Below, piece after piece: positions 1 through 8,076 of a stretch of 16,539 bases of DNA (its first letter is position 1; each line of letters opens with the position of its first letter). The stretch is from Candidatus Aenigmatarchaeota archaeon. Its GTDB lineage: Archaea; Aenigmatarchaeota; Aenigmatarchaeia; PWEA01. The notes under the pieces were generated by a model. The model was not told the DNA's origin, did no database searches, and saw only the letters and a list, made by a program, of their open reading frames with translations. The stretch spans positions 1 to 16,539 of the forward strand of contig PWFY01000024.1 of the NCBI GenBank assembly GCA_003554235.1, in the 5' to 3' direction. A program made the translations under genes and the position numbers.

Positions 1-958
1 AGATGTGGTGGAAGATATAGACAGTCTTGACGATGAAGCAAAGGAGAAGCTGTTTGAGAAGGACGGTCTGGTTATCCGAAGAAAGGACTTCGAAGATGTG
101 AACAGGCCCAAACCAAGAATAGTTGTGAACAACCACGAGGGAAGAGAAGAGCTTCATGTATCCGACTTCACAGAGTTCTACCTTGAAAGGTTCGAGTTTC
201 TTAAAGACGAGGTTAGAAACAGGCTGGACGGCGAAGAAATATCATCTATAAACAACGTTTCTTCAGGCAAGACATCTGTAATAGGGATGGTCAGAAAGGT
301 AGATGATGGAAAAGTTTTGCTTGAGGACAAGACAGGTGAACTTATACTTAAAACAGACAAAAAGTTTCTAGAGGATGAAGTTGTCGGTGTAAAGGGAAGG
401 GTCATAAGGAACGAAGATGTGACGATGAGCCCTGAAAAAATTATCTACCCCGACGTTCCTCTAAGCAAGGAAGTCAGGACACTCGACGATGACCTAAAGG
501 CCTTGTTTGTATCTGAGGTAAATGAAAAAATAGAGAATCTTGTGGAAGAGAAGGAAATTGACTATGTCTTTTCTACATCCAAGGACTCTCCGGATAATGT
601 TGTCCATATATCCAACGAAGCAGGCGAGCTCTCTGATATAGACCCTGTAAGATGTGACCTTGGAGAACTGAGAATTCTAATCCACAACGGCGATTCCGTA
701 AAGAAGGCAGAGGATTCCCTGGACTTGGACAGAAGAGAGGCCCTTATATCCATTCTAAAAAGAAGACATCTCGATCCTATAGAGATGCATTCTCTCAACG
801 ACAGATATCTCCTGAGAAAGGTGCCGGATATAGTTCATGTCTCAGACGATGAAGGTATTTCGGTGAACTACAAGGGTGTTACTCTAGTCTCAACAACAGA
901 AAACAGGGCATACATCATTAACCTAAAAACAAGGGATGTAGAAGAGGTTGAGCTTTGA
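1..958 (+). CDS. PolD small subunit (DP1)-like B-subunit, phosphoesterase motifs lost; 5' end cut by window
   Basis: The frame is open from the window edge; a GTG at 5 is the first candidate start seen, but the true start is probably upstream. Numbering from that GTG gives 317 residues. Residues ~50-75 resemble the DP1 linker (DFTEFYLERF), 85-150 look like the OB fold ending in YPDVPLSKEV (a DP1 hallmark before the phosphoesterase domain), and 165-317 align with the phosphoesterase domain: NVVHISNEA, ELRILIHNG, ILKRRHLDPI and VPDIVH match DP1 landmarks. The metal-binding motifs are gone: SDIHVGS reads SEVNEK, the segment holding the GD motif is collapsed, GNHD is not found, and GHVH reads SDDEG. 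Family knowledge: DP1 is the 3'-5' exonuclease subunit of PolD and homologue of the catalytically dead eukaryotic B-subunits. Inference: a non-catalytic structural subunit, possibly for the polB that follows 83 bases downstream. It could instead be a decaying PolD paralogue, but the frame is intact. Confidence 0.8.
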   Translation, partial: DVVEDIDSLDDEAKEKLFEKDGLVIRRKDFEDVNRPKPRIVVNNHEGREELHVSDFTEFYLERFEFLKDEVRNRLDGEEISSINNVSSGKTSVIGMVRKVDDGKVLLEDKTGELILKTDKKFLEDEVVGVKGRVIRNEDVTMSPEKIIYPDVPLSKEVRTLDDDLKALFVSEVNEKIENLVEEKEIDYVFSTSKDSPDNVVHISNEAGELSDIDPVRCDLGELRILIHNGDSVKKAEDSLDLDRREALISILKRRHLDPIEMHSLNDRYLLRKVPDIVHVSDDEGISVNYKGVTLVSTTENRAYIINLKTRDVEEVEL

Positions 959-1010
959 ACTATTGGGAGTTTAATAACTGTTTCCGTATATTAGTCTCAG
1001 TGAACAAATG

Positions 1011-1020
1011 TATTTTATTA
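1011..1020 (+). promoter_or_regulatory. Putative TATA box of polB
   Basis: TATTTTATTA is centred about 26 bases upstream of the ATG at 1042, the spacing expected for an archaeal leaderless transcript. It lies in the 83-base gap after the DP1-like gene, so polB may have its own promoter as well as read-through from upstream. Confidence 0.5.
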
Positions 1021-1041
1021 AAGAAGAAGAATGTTGGTAAC

Positions 1042-3774
1042 ATGAAGATTCAAATCCTCGACGTCGACTATAAGATGGTAAACAGCCATCCTGTGGTGAG
1101 GATTTTTGGTAAGACGGAGGAAGGCGAGCCCGTGTGTGTCCTCGACAATGACTTCAGACCCTATTTTTACTGTCATCCTGAAAACACAAACGGATCCAAG
1201 GACGAGATTCTTGAGCTTATAGAGGAGGAGTTTTCCGGCGCAGTAGAGAAAATAGAGGAGGTTGAAAAATATTCTCCTATAAAATACGACCCCGAAAAGA
1301 AAAAAATACTGAAGATAGTTCTAAGAAACCCTTCCCATGTCAGGGAGATGAGGGAGTATCTCAGAGATAAGCCTCCTGTAAAGGATCTTTACGAGACGGA
1401 CATACTCTATAAATATAGGTATCTGATAGACCATGATTCCGGAGGGATGCGCTGGGTTGAGGTAGACGGTAAGTACGTCGATACAGATGTGGTGGACTGT
1501 AAGGCCATAGAGGCCGAAAGCATCGAGCCTCTGGACATGAAAAAAAATGTCGACCTGAGATATCTTTCCTTTGATATAGAGTGTATAGCACAGGAAGAAG
1601 GTAGAATGGTAGACGCCAAAAAAGATCCTATAGTTCTTATATCATGTTCTTTCCAGCCTGAATACAAGGGGAATAAAAACATGGTCCTTGTTGCCAAACC
1701 AGGCAGTACAACAGGACGGCATTTTAGCGACGAGAAGGAGATGCTCGAGGAGTTTCTGGAAATACTCGACGACTTCGATCCGGATGTAATAACAGGCTAC
1801 AATGTAGAAGACTTTGATCTTTCCTACCTCCTTGAAAGACTTGATAAGCATGATCTCAAAAAGAACTTCGGCAGATGTGAAAAGAATGTGTATGCCAACA
1901 AATATGGCAACAACACGGACATCAAAATAGTTGGAAGGATTGTGGCAGACCCCTACATAATACTAAAGAACGATGTCTACCATAGGATGATGCGCTACGA
2001 CCTAGACACAGTGTCCGAGGAGCTTCTCGGTGAGAACAAGGAGGATGTTGAGTACGACGAGATGAAGGAGCTCTGGAGATCAAGCGGGAAGGACCTCCAA
2101 CGTTTTGTGGACTACTGTGAAAAGGACGCAGAGTTAGCACTCTCACTTTTGACAGAAAAAAGCCTTTTGGATAAGTTTTTTGAGCTTGCCAAGACCTCCA
2201 GACTTGTTCTAAACGACTGTTTTGGAGGCCAAACACAGCGTGTAAGTAACATGCTCCTTTATGAGTTCAAACAGAGGGACTTTGTTTTCCCTGAGAAACC
2301 AACAGGCGACGAGATGGAGAGGAGAAACGAGAGGAGACAGAAGGAGGCGTTGAAGGGAGGTCTGGTGCTCGAGCCAGAGAAAGGGCTCCATACCGACTAC
2401 TGTATATCTGTGCTCGACTTCAAGTCTCTGTACCCGTCTATAATGAGTACCTACAATATATGTCCCACGACCCTTGTCGAGAGTCTGGAAGAATACGGAC
2501 TTACGGAGGATGATGTGCACGAGGCTCCTGCCGGAGGTTACTTTGTAAAGGAAGAAAAAAGGAAGGGAATACTTGCAAAGACCGTCGAAGATCTCATAGA
2601 TGCGAGAAGCGAGGTTAAAAAAGAGATGGCTAAAGCAAAGGATGAAGGAGATATGGACGAGTACAACCGCCTGGATGCAAAACAGCTTGCTATAAAGATA
2701 ATGACAAACAGCTTATACGGTTACACAGGTTACTACAGGACAAGACTGTACAGACTGGAGATAGCCAATGCCATTACTGCATGGGGCAGAGAAACCATAG
2801 AGAAGACCGAAAAAATGATAGAGGATGAGTTCGGATACAGGACAGTGTACGGTGATACAGACTCTGTGATGATAGACGCCGAAACAAAGAATCTGGACAA
2901 GGCCCATAAAATTTCCCAGGACGTATCAGAGTTTATAACGGAGAAACTTCCCGGAAGGTTGATACTTGAGCCCGAGAAGATATACAGATCCTTCTTGATC
3001 TTAACTAAGAAAAGGTATGCAGGATGGGCCTTTGAGAAAAGTGGTGATGAATGGGAAGAGAAGATAGATATGAAGGGCATAGAGACGGTCAGAAGGGACT
3101 GGCCTTCTATAGTTTCAAAGACCATGGAGGAGGTCATTGATATAATCCTAAAGGAGGGTGATATAAACAAGGCCATAGAACATGTGCAGACAGTAGCAGA
3201 AAGACTTTCAAAAGGCGACGTTCCACTTGAAGAGTTGGCCGTAGTCAAGTCAATAACAAAAAGGCTTGATAGGTATGACGGCGTGCTTCCTCATATAGAG
3301 CTTGCAAAAAAGATCAAGAGAAGGGATCCTGCAAACCCACCTTCCCCGGGAGACAGGATACCGTATGTAATAATCAAAGGCAACCAGATGCTATCAAAGA
3401 GGGTCGAACATCCCGACTACATAAAGGAAAAGGGTCTGGACGTGGACTCCAGTTACTACATTAATTCCCAGCTTCTTCCTCCGTTGGAGAGAATATTTGA
3501 AGTTATAGGCGTTGATAAACAGGAGCTTCTCGGCGGTGGCAGACAGAAGACCATGGACGAGATAATAAACGGCAATTCAGTTGAAAGGGAAAGAGATGTT
3601 ACTGTGGACAGGGACCCTCACAATAAGACAGTCGAAGAACTAAACGGATTTCAGTGTAAGGAGTGTAGAAAGGAGTTTAGAAGGGTCCCGTTGAAAGGGC
3701 GATGTTCCTGCGGCGGCGATATATACTGTGTTGGAAACGGTTCTATAGGCAAGAAGGTAAATATGGATGATTGA
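1042..3774 (+). CDS. polB: B-family DNA polymerase with C-terminal Zn-type module
   Basis: Replicative-type DNA polymerase with 3'-5' proofreading, 910 residues from ATG 1042. I chose this start because a TATA box lies 26 bases upstream and the protein then begins with MKIQILDVDY, a typical PolB N-terminus; the frame is open back to a TTG at 955, but that stretch is unlike the family. Exonuclease motifs: DIE (D178, E180), NxxxFD (N254, D259), YxxxD (Y358, D362). Polymerase motifs: A, DFKSLYPS (D459); B, KxxxNSLYG (K552, N556); C, YGDTDS (D605, D607). All catalytic residues are present and no intein is seen. The last ~45 residues hold C872, C875, C888, C890 and C896 within FRRVPLKG and CGG, resembling the C-terminal zinc finger of the PolD large subunit and the C-terminal domain of eukaryotic PolBs. 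Most archaeal PolBs end before this with a PIP-like tail. The stop overlaps the PAP2 gene by 8 bases. Confidence 0.96.
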   Translation: MKIQILDVDYKMVNSHPVVRIFGKTEEGEPVCVLDNDFRPYFYCHPENTNGSKDEILELIEEEFSGAVEKIEEVEKYSPIKYDPEKKKILKIVLRNPSHVREMREYLRDKPPVKDLYETDILYKYRYLIDHDSGGMRWVEVDGKYVDTDVVDCKAIEAESIEPLDMKKNVDLRYLSFDIECIAQEEGRMVDAKKDPIVLISCSFQPEYKGNKNMVLVAKPGSTTGRHFSDEKEMLEEFLEILDDFDPDVITGYNVEDFDLSYLLERLDKHDLKKNFGRCEKNVYANKYGNNTDIKIVGRIVADPYIILKNDVYHRMMRYDLDTVSEELLGENKEDVEYDEMKELWRSSGKDLQRFVDYCEKDAELALSLLTEKSLLDKFFELAKTSRLVLNDCFGGQTQRVSNMLLYEFKQRDFVFPEKPTGDEMERRNERRQKEALKGGLVLEPEKGLHTDYCISVLDFKSLYPSIMSTYNICPTTLVESLEEYGLTEDDVHEAPAGGYFVKEEKRKGILAKTVEDLIDARSEVKKEMAKAKDEGDMDEYNRLDAKQLAIKIMTNSLYGYTGYYRTRLYRLEIANAITAWGRETIEKTEKMIEDEFGYRTVYGDTDSVMIDAETKNLDKAHKISQDVSEFITEKLPGRLILEPEKIYRSFLILTKKRYAGWAFEKSGDEWEEKIDMKGIETVRRDWPSIVSKTMEEVIDIILKEGDINKAIEHVQTVAERLSKGDVPLEELAVVKSITKRLDRYDGVLPHIELAKKIKRRDPANPPSPGDRIPYVIIKGNQMLSKRVEHPDYIKEKGLDVDSSYYINSQLLPPLERIFEVIGVDKQELLGGGRQKTMDEIINGNSVERERDVTVDRDPHNKTVEELNGFQCKECRKEFRRVPLKGRCSCGGDIYCVGNGSIGKKVNMDD

Positions 3775-4228
3775 GTCCATTTTTTTCGTACTAACTGAAG
3801 CAACCAGAGTTGTAGTTTTTGTTTTAATTCCTGCTCTTTTTTTCTTCAAATACAAAGACAGAAGGAGGCTTTTGTCGTATATTTTTTCTCTTGTAGCTGT
3901 CCTTATCATAACATACAGTCTCAAGTATGCCTTCTCCGTTCCACGGCCACCGGGTGCCCTTATACAGACAATGACTCCAAGGTTTCCGTCCGGACATACT
4001 GCTATGGCATTTGCACCCCTTCTCTTTCTAAGAACTTGGAAAGAGAGATCCGCTCTACTTATATATGCACTTATCGTGGCCTACACAAGACTATTTTTCA
4101 ATGTACACCTACCTGTGGATCTGTTTGTGAGCTTCCTTATTTCGGTTTCCACAAGCTACATTGTATTGGCCAAGGAAGAGACAGTCGTGGAAACTATTCA
4201 AAAAATAGCGCACCGTTTCATGCCATAA
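3767..4228 (+). CDS. PAP2-superfamily membrane phosphatase
   Basis: Small integral membrane phosphatase of 153 residues. The three PAP2 signature motifs are visible: KX6RP (K53 to R60-P61), PSGH (74-77), and a variant of SRX5HX3D reading T107-R108...H114...D118, with Thr in place of the usual Ser. The general acid/nucleophile histidines H77 and H114 and the aspartate are present. About four to five hydrophobic segments are seen (10-27, 38-52, 78-90, 97-110, 117-134). Family members remove phosphate from lipid phosphates such as phosphatidic acid or polyprenyl diphosphates; the substrate cannot be read from sequence. At 153 residues it is short for the family but complete in motifs. The ATG overlaps the end of polB, suggesting co-transcription, and the 3' end overlaps the convergent permease gene by 11 bases. 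Confidence 0.88.
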   Translation: MIESIFFVLTEATRVVVFVLIPALFFFKYKDRRRLLSYIFSLVAVLIITYSLKYAFSVPRPPGALIQTMTPRFPSGHTAMAFAPLLFLRTWKERSALLIYALIVAYTRLFFNVHLPVDLFVSFLISVSTSYIVLAKEETVVETIQKIAHRFMP

Positions 4229-5399
4229 AGATTATCACAGGAAGAAGTACGGAGCCCATGAGGTAGCTTCTTCTTGATCCTGAGAGAAGGCAGGAGAGGC
4301 CTATGGAAGATGAGACAAGAAGTATTAGGATGCCTCTGTAGCCCGTGAGAACCAGCGTCATAACTGATATAAAGAAAACTACAAATACACATACCTTACT
4401 GTAGTCTATCCTTCTGAACAGACCCAGGCTTTTTCTGGCAAGCTGCAGTGTAGCATAGGCACCTATCCCGGAGGCTATAAGCCCGACAATAACAAATATA
4501 CCTGTTTCTTGGAGGGACACTTCTCTCATTATATTTTGGACTGATACAGCCACACCACTCCTTCCAGTGCCTATAAGATATATCGCCAATAGCGATACAA
4601 GTATATTGGATGTGTTTACGCCACCGATTGCTACCATGAAGCCCCTGTCGCTTTCTTCATCTGAAACCTCCCTTGTCAGATAAGTAGCCTGTGCAGATCC
4701 CACGCCCGGCAACAGGCCCACGACCATCCCGGCCACGGAGCCCAACAGGCCTTCCCTCAAGGCCTCCCTCCTGTCTATAAATCTTATGGACCTGTCCTCT
4801 CTTGGTATCTCAGGCTTTTTTCTGAAAGAGTGTATCAACATCGGAATACCGAAAAGTCCTGCAAGCGGAGGAAACAGGTCATGTCTTGTTCCTATGAAGT
4901 TGTATTCCAGCACAATATATCCCACAAGGCCTGATAGCATGAAGAAAAACAACGAGTCGATCCTCCTGTCTTTCCATATCATATATCCTACAATCCCAAG
5001 CAGAACGTACGGTATAAAACCTTCTATCGCTCCGTATGCCAGGTCTATTCCAAGGAGAAGGACCGGGAACAGAACTACCACAATAACAACTGAAACCAGA
5101 CCACCCACAACCGTTAATCTTATTGCCTCGTATCCTCTTCCCTGAAGAAGCATTTTATGGCCAGGGAGCACGGAAAGGGCCGTCGAAGCCGACGGGGCGC
5201 CAAGATATACCGCAGGAATGAAGTTTACAAAAGTGTTTGTTACACCGGCGGACACCAGAAGAACAGACGAGTTCAGAGGTGAAAACATAACATAGCTTGC
5301 AGCCAGTGTTGCCAGCAGGTTTGGGTGGAAACCCGGCACAAGCCCTGTTGCTATTCCAAGGACAGACCCTACCAAAAGAAACAGTAAGATTTCGAACAT
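4218..5399 (-). CDS. TctA-family (COG1784-like) membrane permease
   Basis: Polytopic membrane protein of 393 residues with roughly ten hydrophobic segments. Two pseudo-repeats are seen: GLVPGFHPN (19-27) recurs as GLLPGVGSAQ (228-237), and GVTNTFVNF (52-60) recurs as GGVNTSNIL (259-267). Duplicated GxxPGxG hairpins are the hallmark of the TctA family, the large permease of tripartite tricarboxylate transporters. No TctB-like small permease or TctC-like binding protein lies next to it, as is usual for archaeal members of this group, so the substrate and the need for partners are unknown. It is transcribed divergently from secF. The start at 5399 gives a hydrophobic N-terminus matching the first repeat closely, with no room for an upstream extension before the divergent promoter region. 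Confidence 0.82.
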   Translation of the reverse strand: MFEILLFLLVGSVLGIATGLVPGFHPNLLATLAASYVMFSPLNSSVLLVSAGVTNTFVNFIPAVYLGAPSASTALSVLPGHKMLLQGRGYEAIRLTVVGGLVSVVIVVVLFPVLLLGIDLAYGAIEGFIPYVLLGIVGYMIWKDRRIDSLFFFMLSGLVGYIVLEYNFIGTRHDLFPPLAGLFGIPMLIHSFRKKPEIPREDRSIRFIDRREALREGLLGSVAGMVVGLLPGVGSAQATYLTREVSDEESDRGFMVAIGGVNTSNILVSLLAIYLIGTGRSGVAVSVQNIMREVSLQETGIFVIVGLIASGIGAYATLQLARKSLGLFRRIDYSKVCVFVVFFISVMTLVLTGYRGILILLVSSSIGLSCLLSGSRRSYLMGSVLLPVIIFMA

Positions 5400-5488
5400 T
5401 CCGACATCAAAACCTTATATTTCTTTAGTGGTATTGTAGAGTTGTTTCCGCTTAATTTTTAAAGCGTTGAGATATAAAAGGGGATAGT
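5400..5488. promoter_or_regulatory. Divergent promoter region, TctA permease / secF
   Basis: An 89-base AT-rich gap between divergent genes. For secF, AATTTTTA at 5454-5461 is centred ~30 bases before the ATG, and AAGGGGAT at 5478-5485 is a weak Shine-Dalgarno-like stretch 4 bases before it. CGCTT (5449-5453) and AAGCG (5462-5466) form a 5-bp inverted repeat around this TATA box. On the minus strand, the AT-rich run at 5414-5427 could hold the permease TATA box. Confidence 0.45.
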
Positions 5489-6385
5489 ATGTTCGAGAAT
5501 ATGATAAAGAAGCTTCAGGGCTGGTATAGCCGTGCAGACGGACGTGTGTTGTTCTCTGTTTCCCTTGTTCTACTTCTACTTTCCTCCGGATTCCTTTACT
5601 ACAACATGGGAAGGGAGAGGGGCGCTAAAGAAGAAGGTGAATGGTTCCTCAAGGGACTAACACTCCGGGGTGGAAATCAGCTTACTGCTGAGGTTCCCTT
5701 GGACATGGAAATAGTCCCGCGGGAGATAGAAAGTGAGTTTAGAGACAGGGGAATAGAATCAGAGGTCAGAGAATCCAGATCAGCCACCGAAAGGAGACTT
5801 GAGATCAGGACCGGTGTAGATACCACAGAAGATGATATAATTAACGTTTTGGGTGACATCGGCATAGAGATAGAAGATTATAGCTTTAACAAGGTCAGCC
5901 CTGCCCTTGCAGAGGGATTCTGGGAACAGTCTCGTTTGGCCCTTGTGGCGGCCTTTGTGTTTATGGGAGTCGTGGTCTTTTTTGTTTTCCGTGAGGCTGC
6001 GCCCTTTATAGCAATAATATATGCAGTCAGCGTCGATATGATAGCGGTCCTCGCTATAATGCAACTACTGCAGATACCTCTTACACTTGCATCCTTTGCA
6101 GGTTTACTTCTGGTCATAGGTTACTCGGTTGACTCGGATGTCGTTCTGGTCACACGTGTAATGAAGAGAAAGAAGGGGTCTATAGACGAAAGAACCTTCT
6201 CGGCCATGAAAACCAACGTGGCGATGATGATAACCACATTCTCGGCACTTTTCGTATTGTATATAGCAACTACTGCACAGGCCCTACGGGAAGTAGCCAT
6301 AGTCTTAATGATAGCTCTTGCCATAGACTTCCTGTCTACATGGTTTGGAAATGCTTCAATAATCAGATGGTGGGTGGAAAGATGA
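5489..6385 (+). CDS. secF: Protein-export membrane protein SecF
   Basis: RND-type accessory subunit of the Sec translocon, 298 residues, expected to work with SecD in the membrane to drive late steps of protein export. TM1 is at ~20-39. The external domain begins with LKGLTLRGGNQL (54-65), a variant of the SecF G-D-F-x-G-G element. Five further membrane segments follow from ~147 to 288. The diagnostic TM4 motif GYSVDSDVVL is at 211-220, followed by a basic loop (RVMKRKKGSIDER), as in archaeal SecF. Length is normal for archaea. The stop codon overlaps the secD start as ATGA, and secF-first order is the usual archaeal arrangement. Confidence 0.95.
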   Translation: MFENMIKKLQGWYSRADGRVLFSVSLVLLLLSSGFLYYNMGRERGAKEEGEWFLKGLTLRGGNQLTAEVPLDMEIVPREIESEFRDRGIESEVRESRSATERRLEIRTGVDTTEDDIINVLGDIGIEIEDYSFNKVSPALAEGFWEQSRLALVAAFVFMGVVVFFVFREAAPFIAIIYAVSVDMIAVLAIMQLLQIPLTLASFAGLLLVIGYSVDSDVVLVTRVMKRKKGSIDERTFSAMKTNVAMMITTFSALFVLYIATTAQALREVAIVLMIALAIDFLSTWFGNASIIRWWVER

Positions 6386-8073
6386 TAGACACGATAAAGA
6401 GTCTGCTAGACGAATGGAGAGTCTGGGTACTGATAATAGTCTTGATCCTTTCATTGGTTGCCTTGTTTTCAAGTCCCTTTGCAAGCGGCGCCGTGATAAC
6501 CACAATTGAGGAAGGCTCTCCCTTTGAAGGAAGGATTGAAGTAGGCGACAGGATAATAAGCATAAACGACCGGACTATAGACTCACCGGAAGACCTCTTG
6601 GAGTTTGAGGATTACGAGGGAACCATGAACGTTCATACTTCAGATGAGTTGGTGATAGTCGAGGCCGACGGAACGGGTCTGGGCCTGGTTACAGAAGAGG
6701 TCAGACTTGTAAATCTAGACCTTGGAATGGATCTTATAGGTGGTACAAGGGTTCTTCTGGAGCCACAGTTCGAGGAAGATCTAAACGAGACCGAGAAGGC
6801 AGAGGTTATACGAGAAACTATAACCACTCTGGAGACAAGGCTGAATGTTTTCGGATTGGATGAGATGGAGTTTGAACATCTCAGCGGCCCTGCCGGGAAC
6901 TTCATACAGATAGAAGCTGCAGGCGTTGGAAGAAGCGTTGTAGAGGAGCTACTGGAAAGAACAGGTGAGTTCGAGGCCTATATACCCAGGGAACTGTCCT
7001 TTAACAACCAAACCGAGGCCGAGTTTACAGTCGGAGGCGAGGTACACATAATAACAAGGGAGGATGGTGACTTCTACTACAAAAACAAACTCTTACAGGA
7101 AAACGAAACCTTTGAAGTTACTGTGGAGGAGACACATATAGGAGTCGAGGACGTCAACATAACCTTCGAAACGTGGAATATAACCGAGAACAGTATAACT
7201 ATATCCGGGAAGGTATACGACTCAGAGGACATAAGACATGTTTACAAGACAGGTGCAGATGCAAGGGTGTTTCAGAGCAGAGAAACCGGTCTTTTTGAGT
7301 TCAACTTCAGGGTTCTTATATCAGAAGAAGGTGCTTTGAGGTTTGCTGTTCTTACAGAAGGCCATGAAGAACCCATTATGCACCTATTTTTGGACGGCGA
7401 ACCCGTTACGGAGCTTTCTATACAGCCTACGCTTATAGGGGAAACCGAACGAGAGCCTATGATAACGGGAAGAAGGGAGACAAGAGAGGGAGCCCTTGAA
7501 GAAATGAGTAGGCTGCAGTCCGTACTGGACAGTGGGAGACTGCCCGTGGAACTTAAACAGGTTCAACTGGATTCCATAAGCCCGAGACTAGGCGAGGAGA
7601 TGATAAGGTCTTCTCTGATAGCAGGCATCGGTGCACTTATAGCAGTTACGGCCCTTGTTTTCATAATTTTCAGGAAGAAGGAGATAATAGCCCCGGTACT
7701 TTTCACATCCTTCTCAGAAGTGGTGATAATCCTTGGAGTCGCTTCCATAATAAACTGGACAATAGACCTCCCGGCCATAGCCGGTATAATAGCAGCAATC
7801 GGTTCTTCCGTCGACGATCAGATCGTCATAACGTCCGAGACCTTGATGAGGAAGGATGAAGAGAAGAGCAGGTATTCGATGAAAAGAAGGATTAAGAGGG
7901 CATTTTTTATAGTATTTACGGCCGCAGCCACCACTATAATGGCAATGACCGTCCTTGGGTTCGTCGGTGTAGGGATGATGAGAGGCTTTGCGATCACAAC
8001 CATAATAGGAGTTCTTGGCGGTGTCCTAATCACAAGACCGGTCTACGGAAAGATACTTGAAAAAGTCCTTTGA
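6382..8073 (+). CDS. secD: Protein-export membrane protein SecD, with N-terminal PDZ-like segment
   Basis: Partner of SecF, 563 residues. The ATG at 6382 was chosen because it forms an ATGA overlap with the secF stop, a GGTGGGTGGA Shine-Dalgarno-like run lies just upstream at 6369-6378, and the protein then starts directly before TM1 (~15-33); an in-frame ATG at 6340 lies well inside secF. Residues ~36-95 look like a PDZ-type fold: ITTIEEGSPFEGRIEVGD, then IISINDRTIDSPEDL, the carboxylate-loop and GD/IxxINxxxI pattern of PDZ domains. The SecD D1 motif LDLGMDLIGG is at 112-121. A large external domain runs to ~405, followed by TM2-6 (~410-560) with the TM4 motif GSSVDDQIVI (474-483). The 3' end is 3 bases from the convergent secreted-protein gene. 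Confidence 0.95.
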   Translation: MIDTIKSLLDEWRVWVLIIVLILSLVALFSSPFASGAVITTIEEGSPFEGRIEVGDRIISINDRTIDSPEDLLEFEDYEGTMNVHTSDELVIVEADGTGLGLVTEEVRLVNLDLGMDLIGGTRVLLEPQFEEDLNETEKAEVIRETITTLETRLNVFGLDEMEFEHLSGPAGNFIQIEAAGVGRSVVEELLERTGEFEAYIPRELSFNNQTEAEFTVGGEVHIITREDGDFYYKNKLLQENETFEVTVEETHIGVEDVNITFETWNITENSITISGKVYDSEDIRHVYKTGADARVFQSRETGLFEFNFRVLISEEGALRFAVLTEGHEEPIMHLFLDGEPVTELSIQPTLIGETEREPMITGRRETREGALEEMSRLQSVLDSGRLPVELKQVQLDSISPRLGEEMIRSSLIAGIGALIAVTALVFIIFRKKEIIAPVLFTSFSEVVIILGVASIINWTIDLPAIAGIIAAIGSSVDDQIVITSETLMRKDEEKSRYSMKRRIKRAFFIVFTAAATTIMAMTVLGFVGVGMMRGFAITTIIGVLGGVLITRPVYGKILEKVL

Positions 8074-8076
8074 GAA

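Noticed and set aside
955..1041. N-terminal extension of polB back to TTG 955
   Set aside because: The 29 extra residues are unlike any PolB N-terminus, and a TATA box at 1011-1020 lies within this stretch, so the ATG at 1042 is the better start.
6340..6381. Earlier in-frame start for secD at 6340
   Set aside because: It lies 45 bases inside secF, whereas 6382 forms the usual ATGA coupling and places TM1 at the N-terminus.
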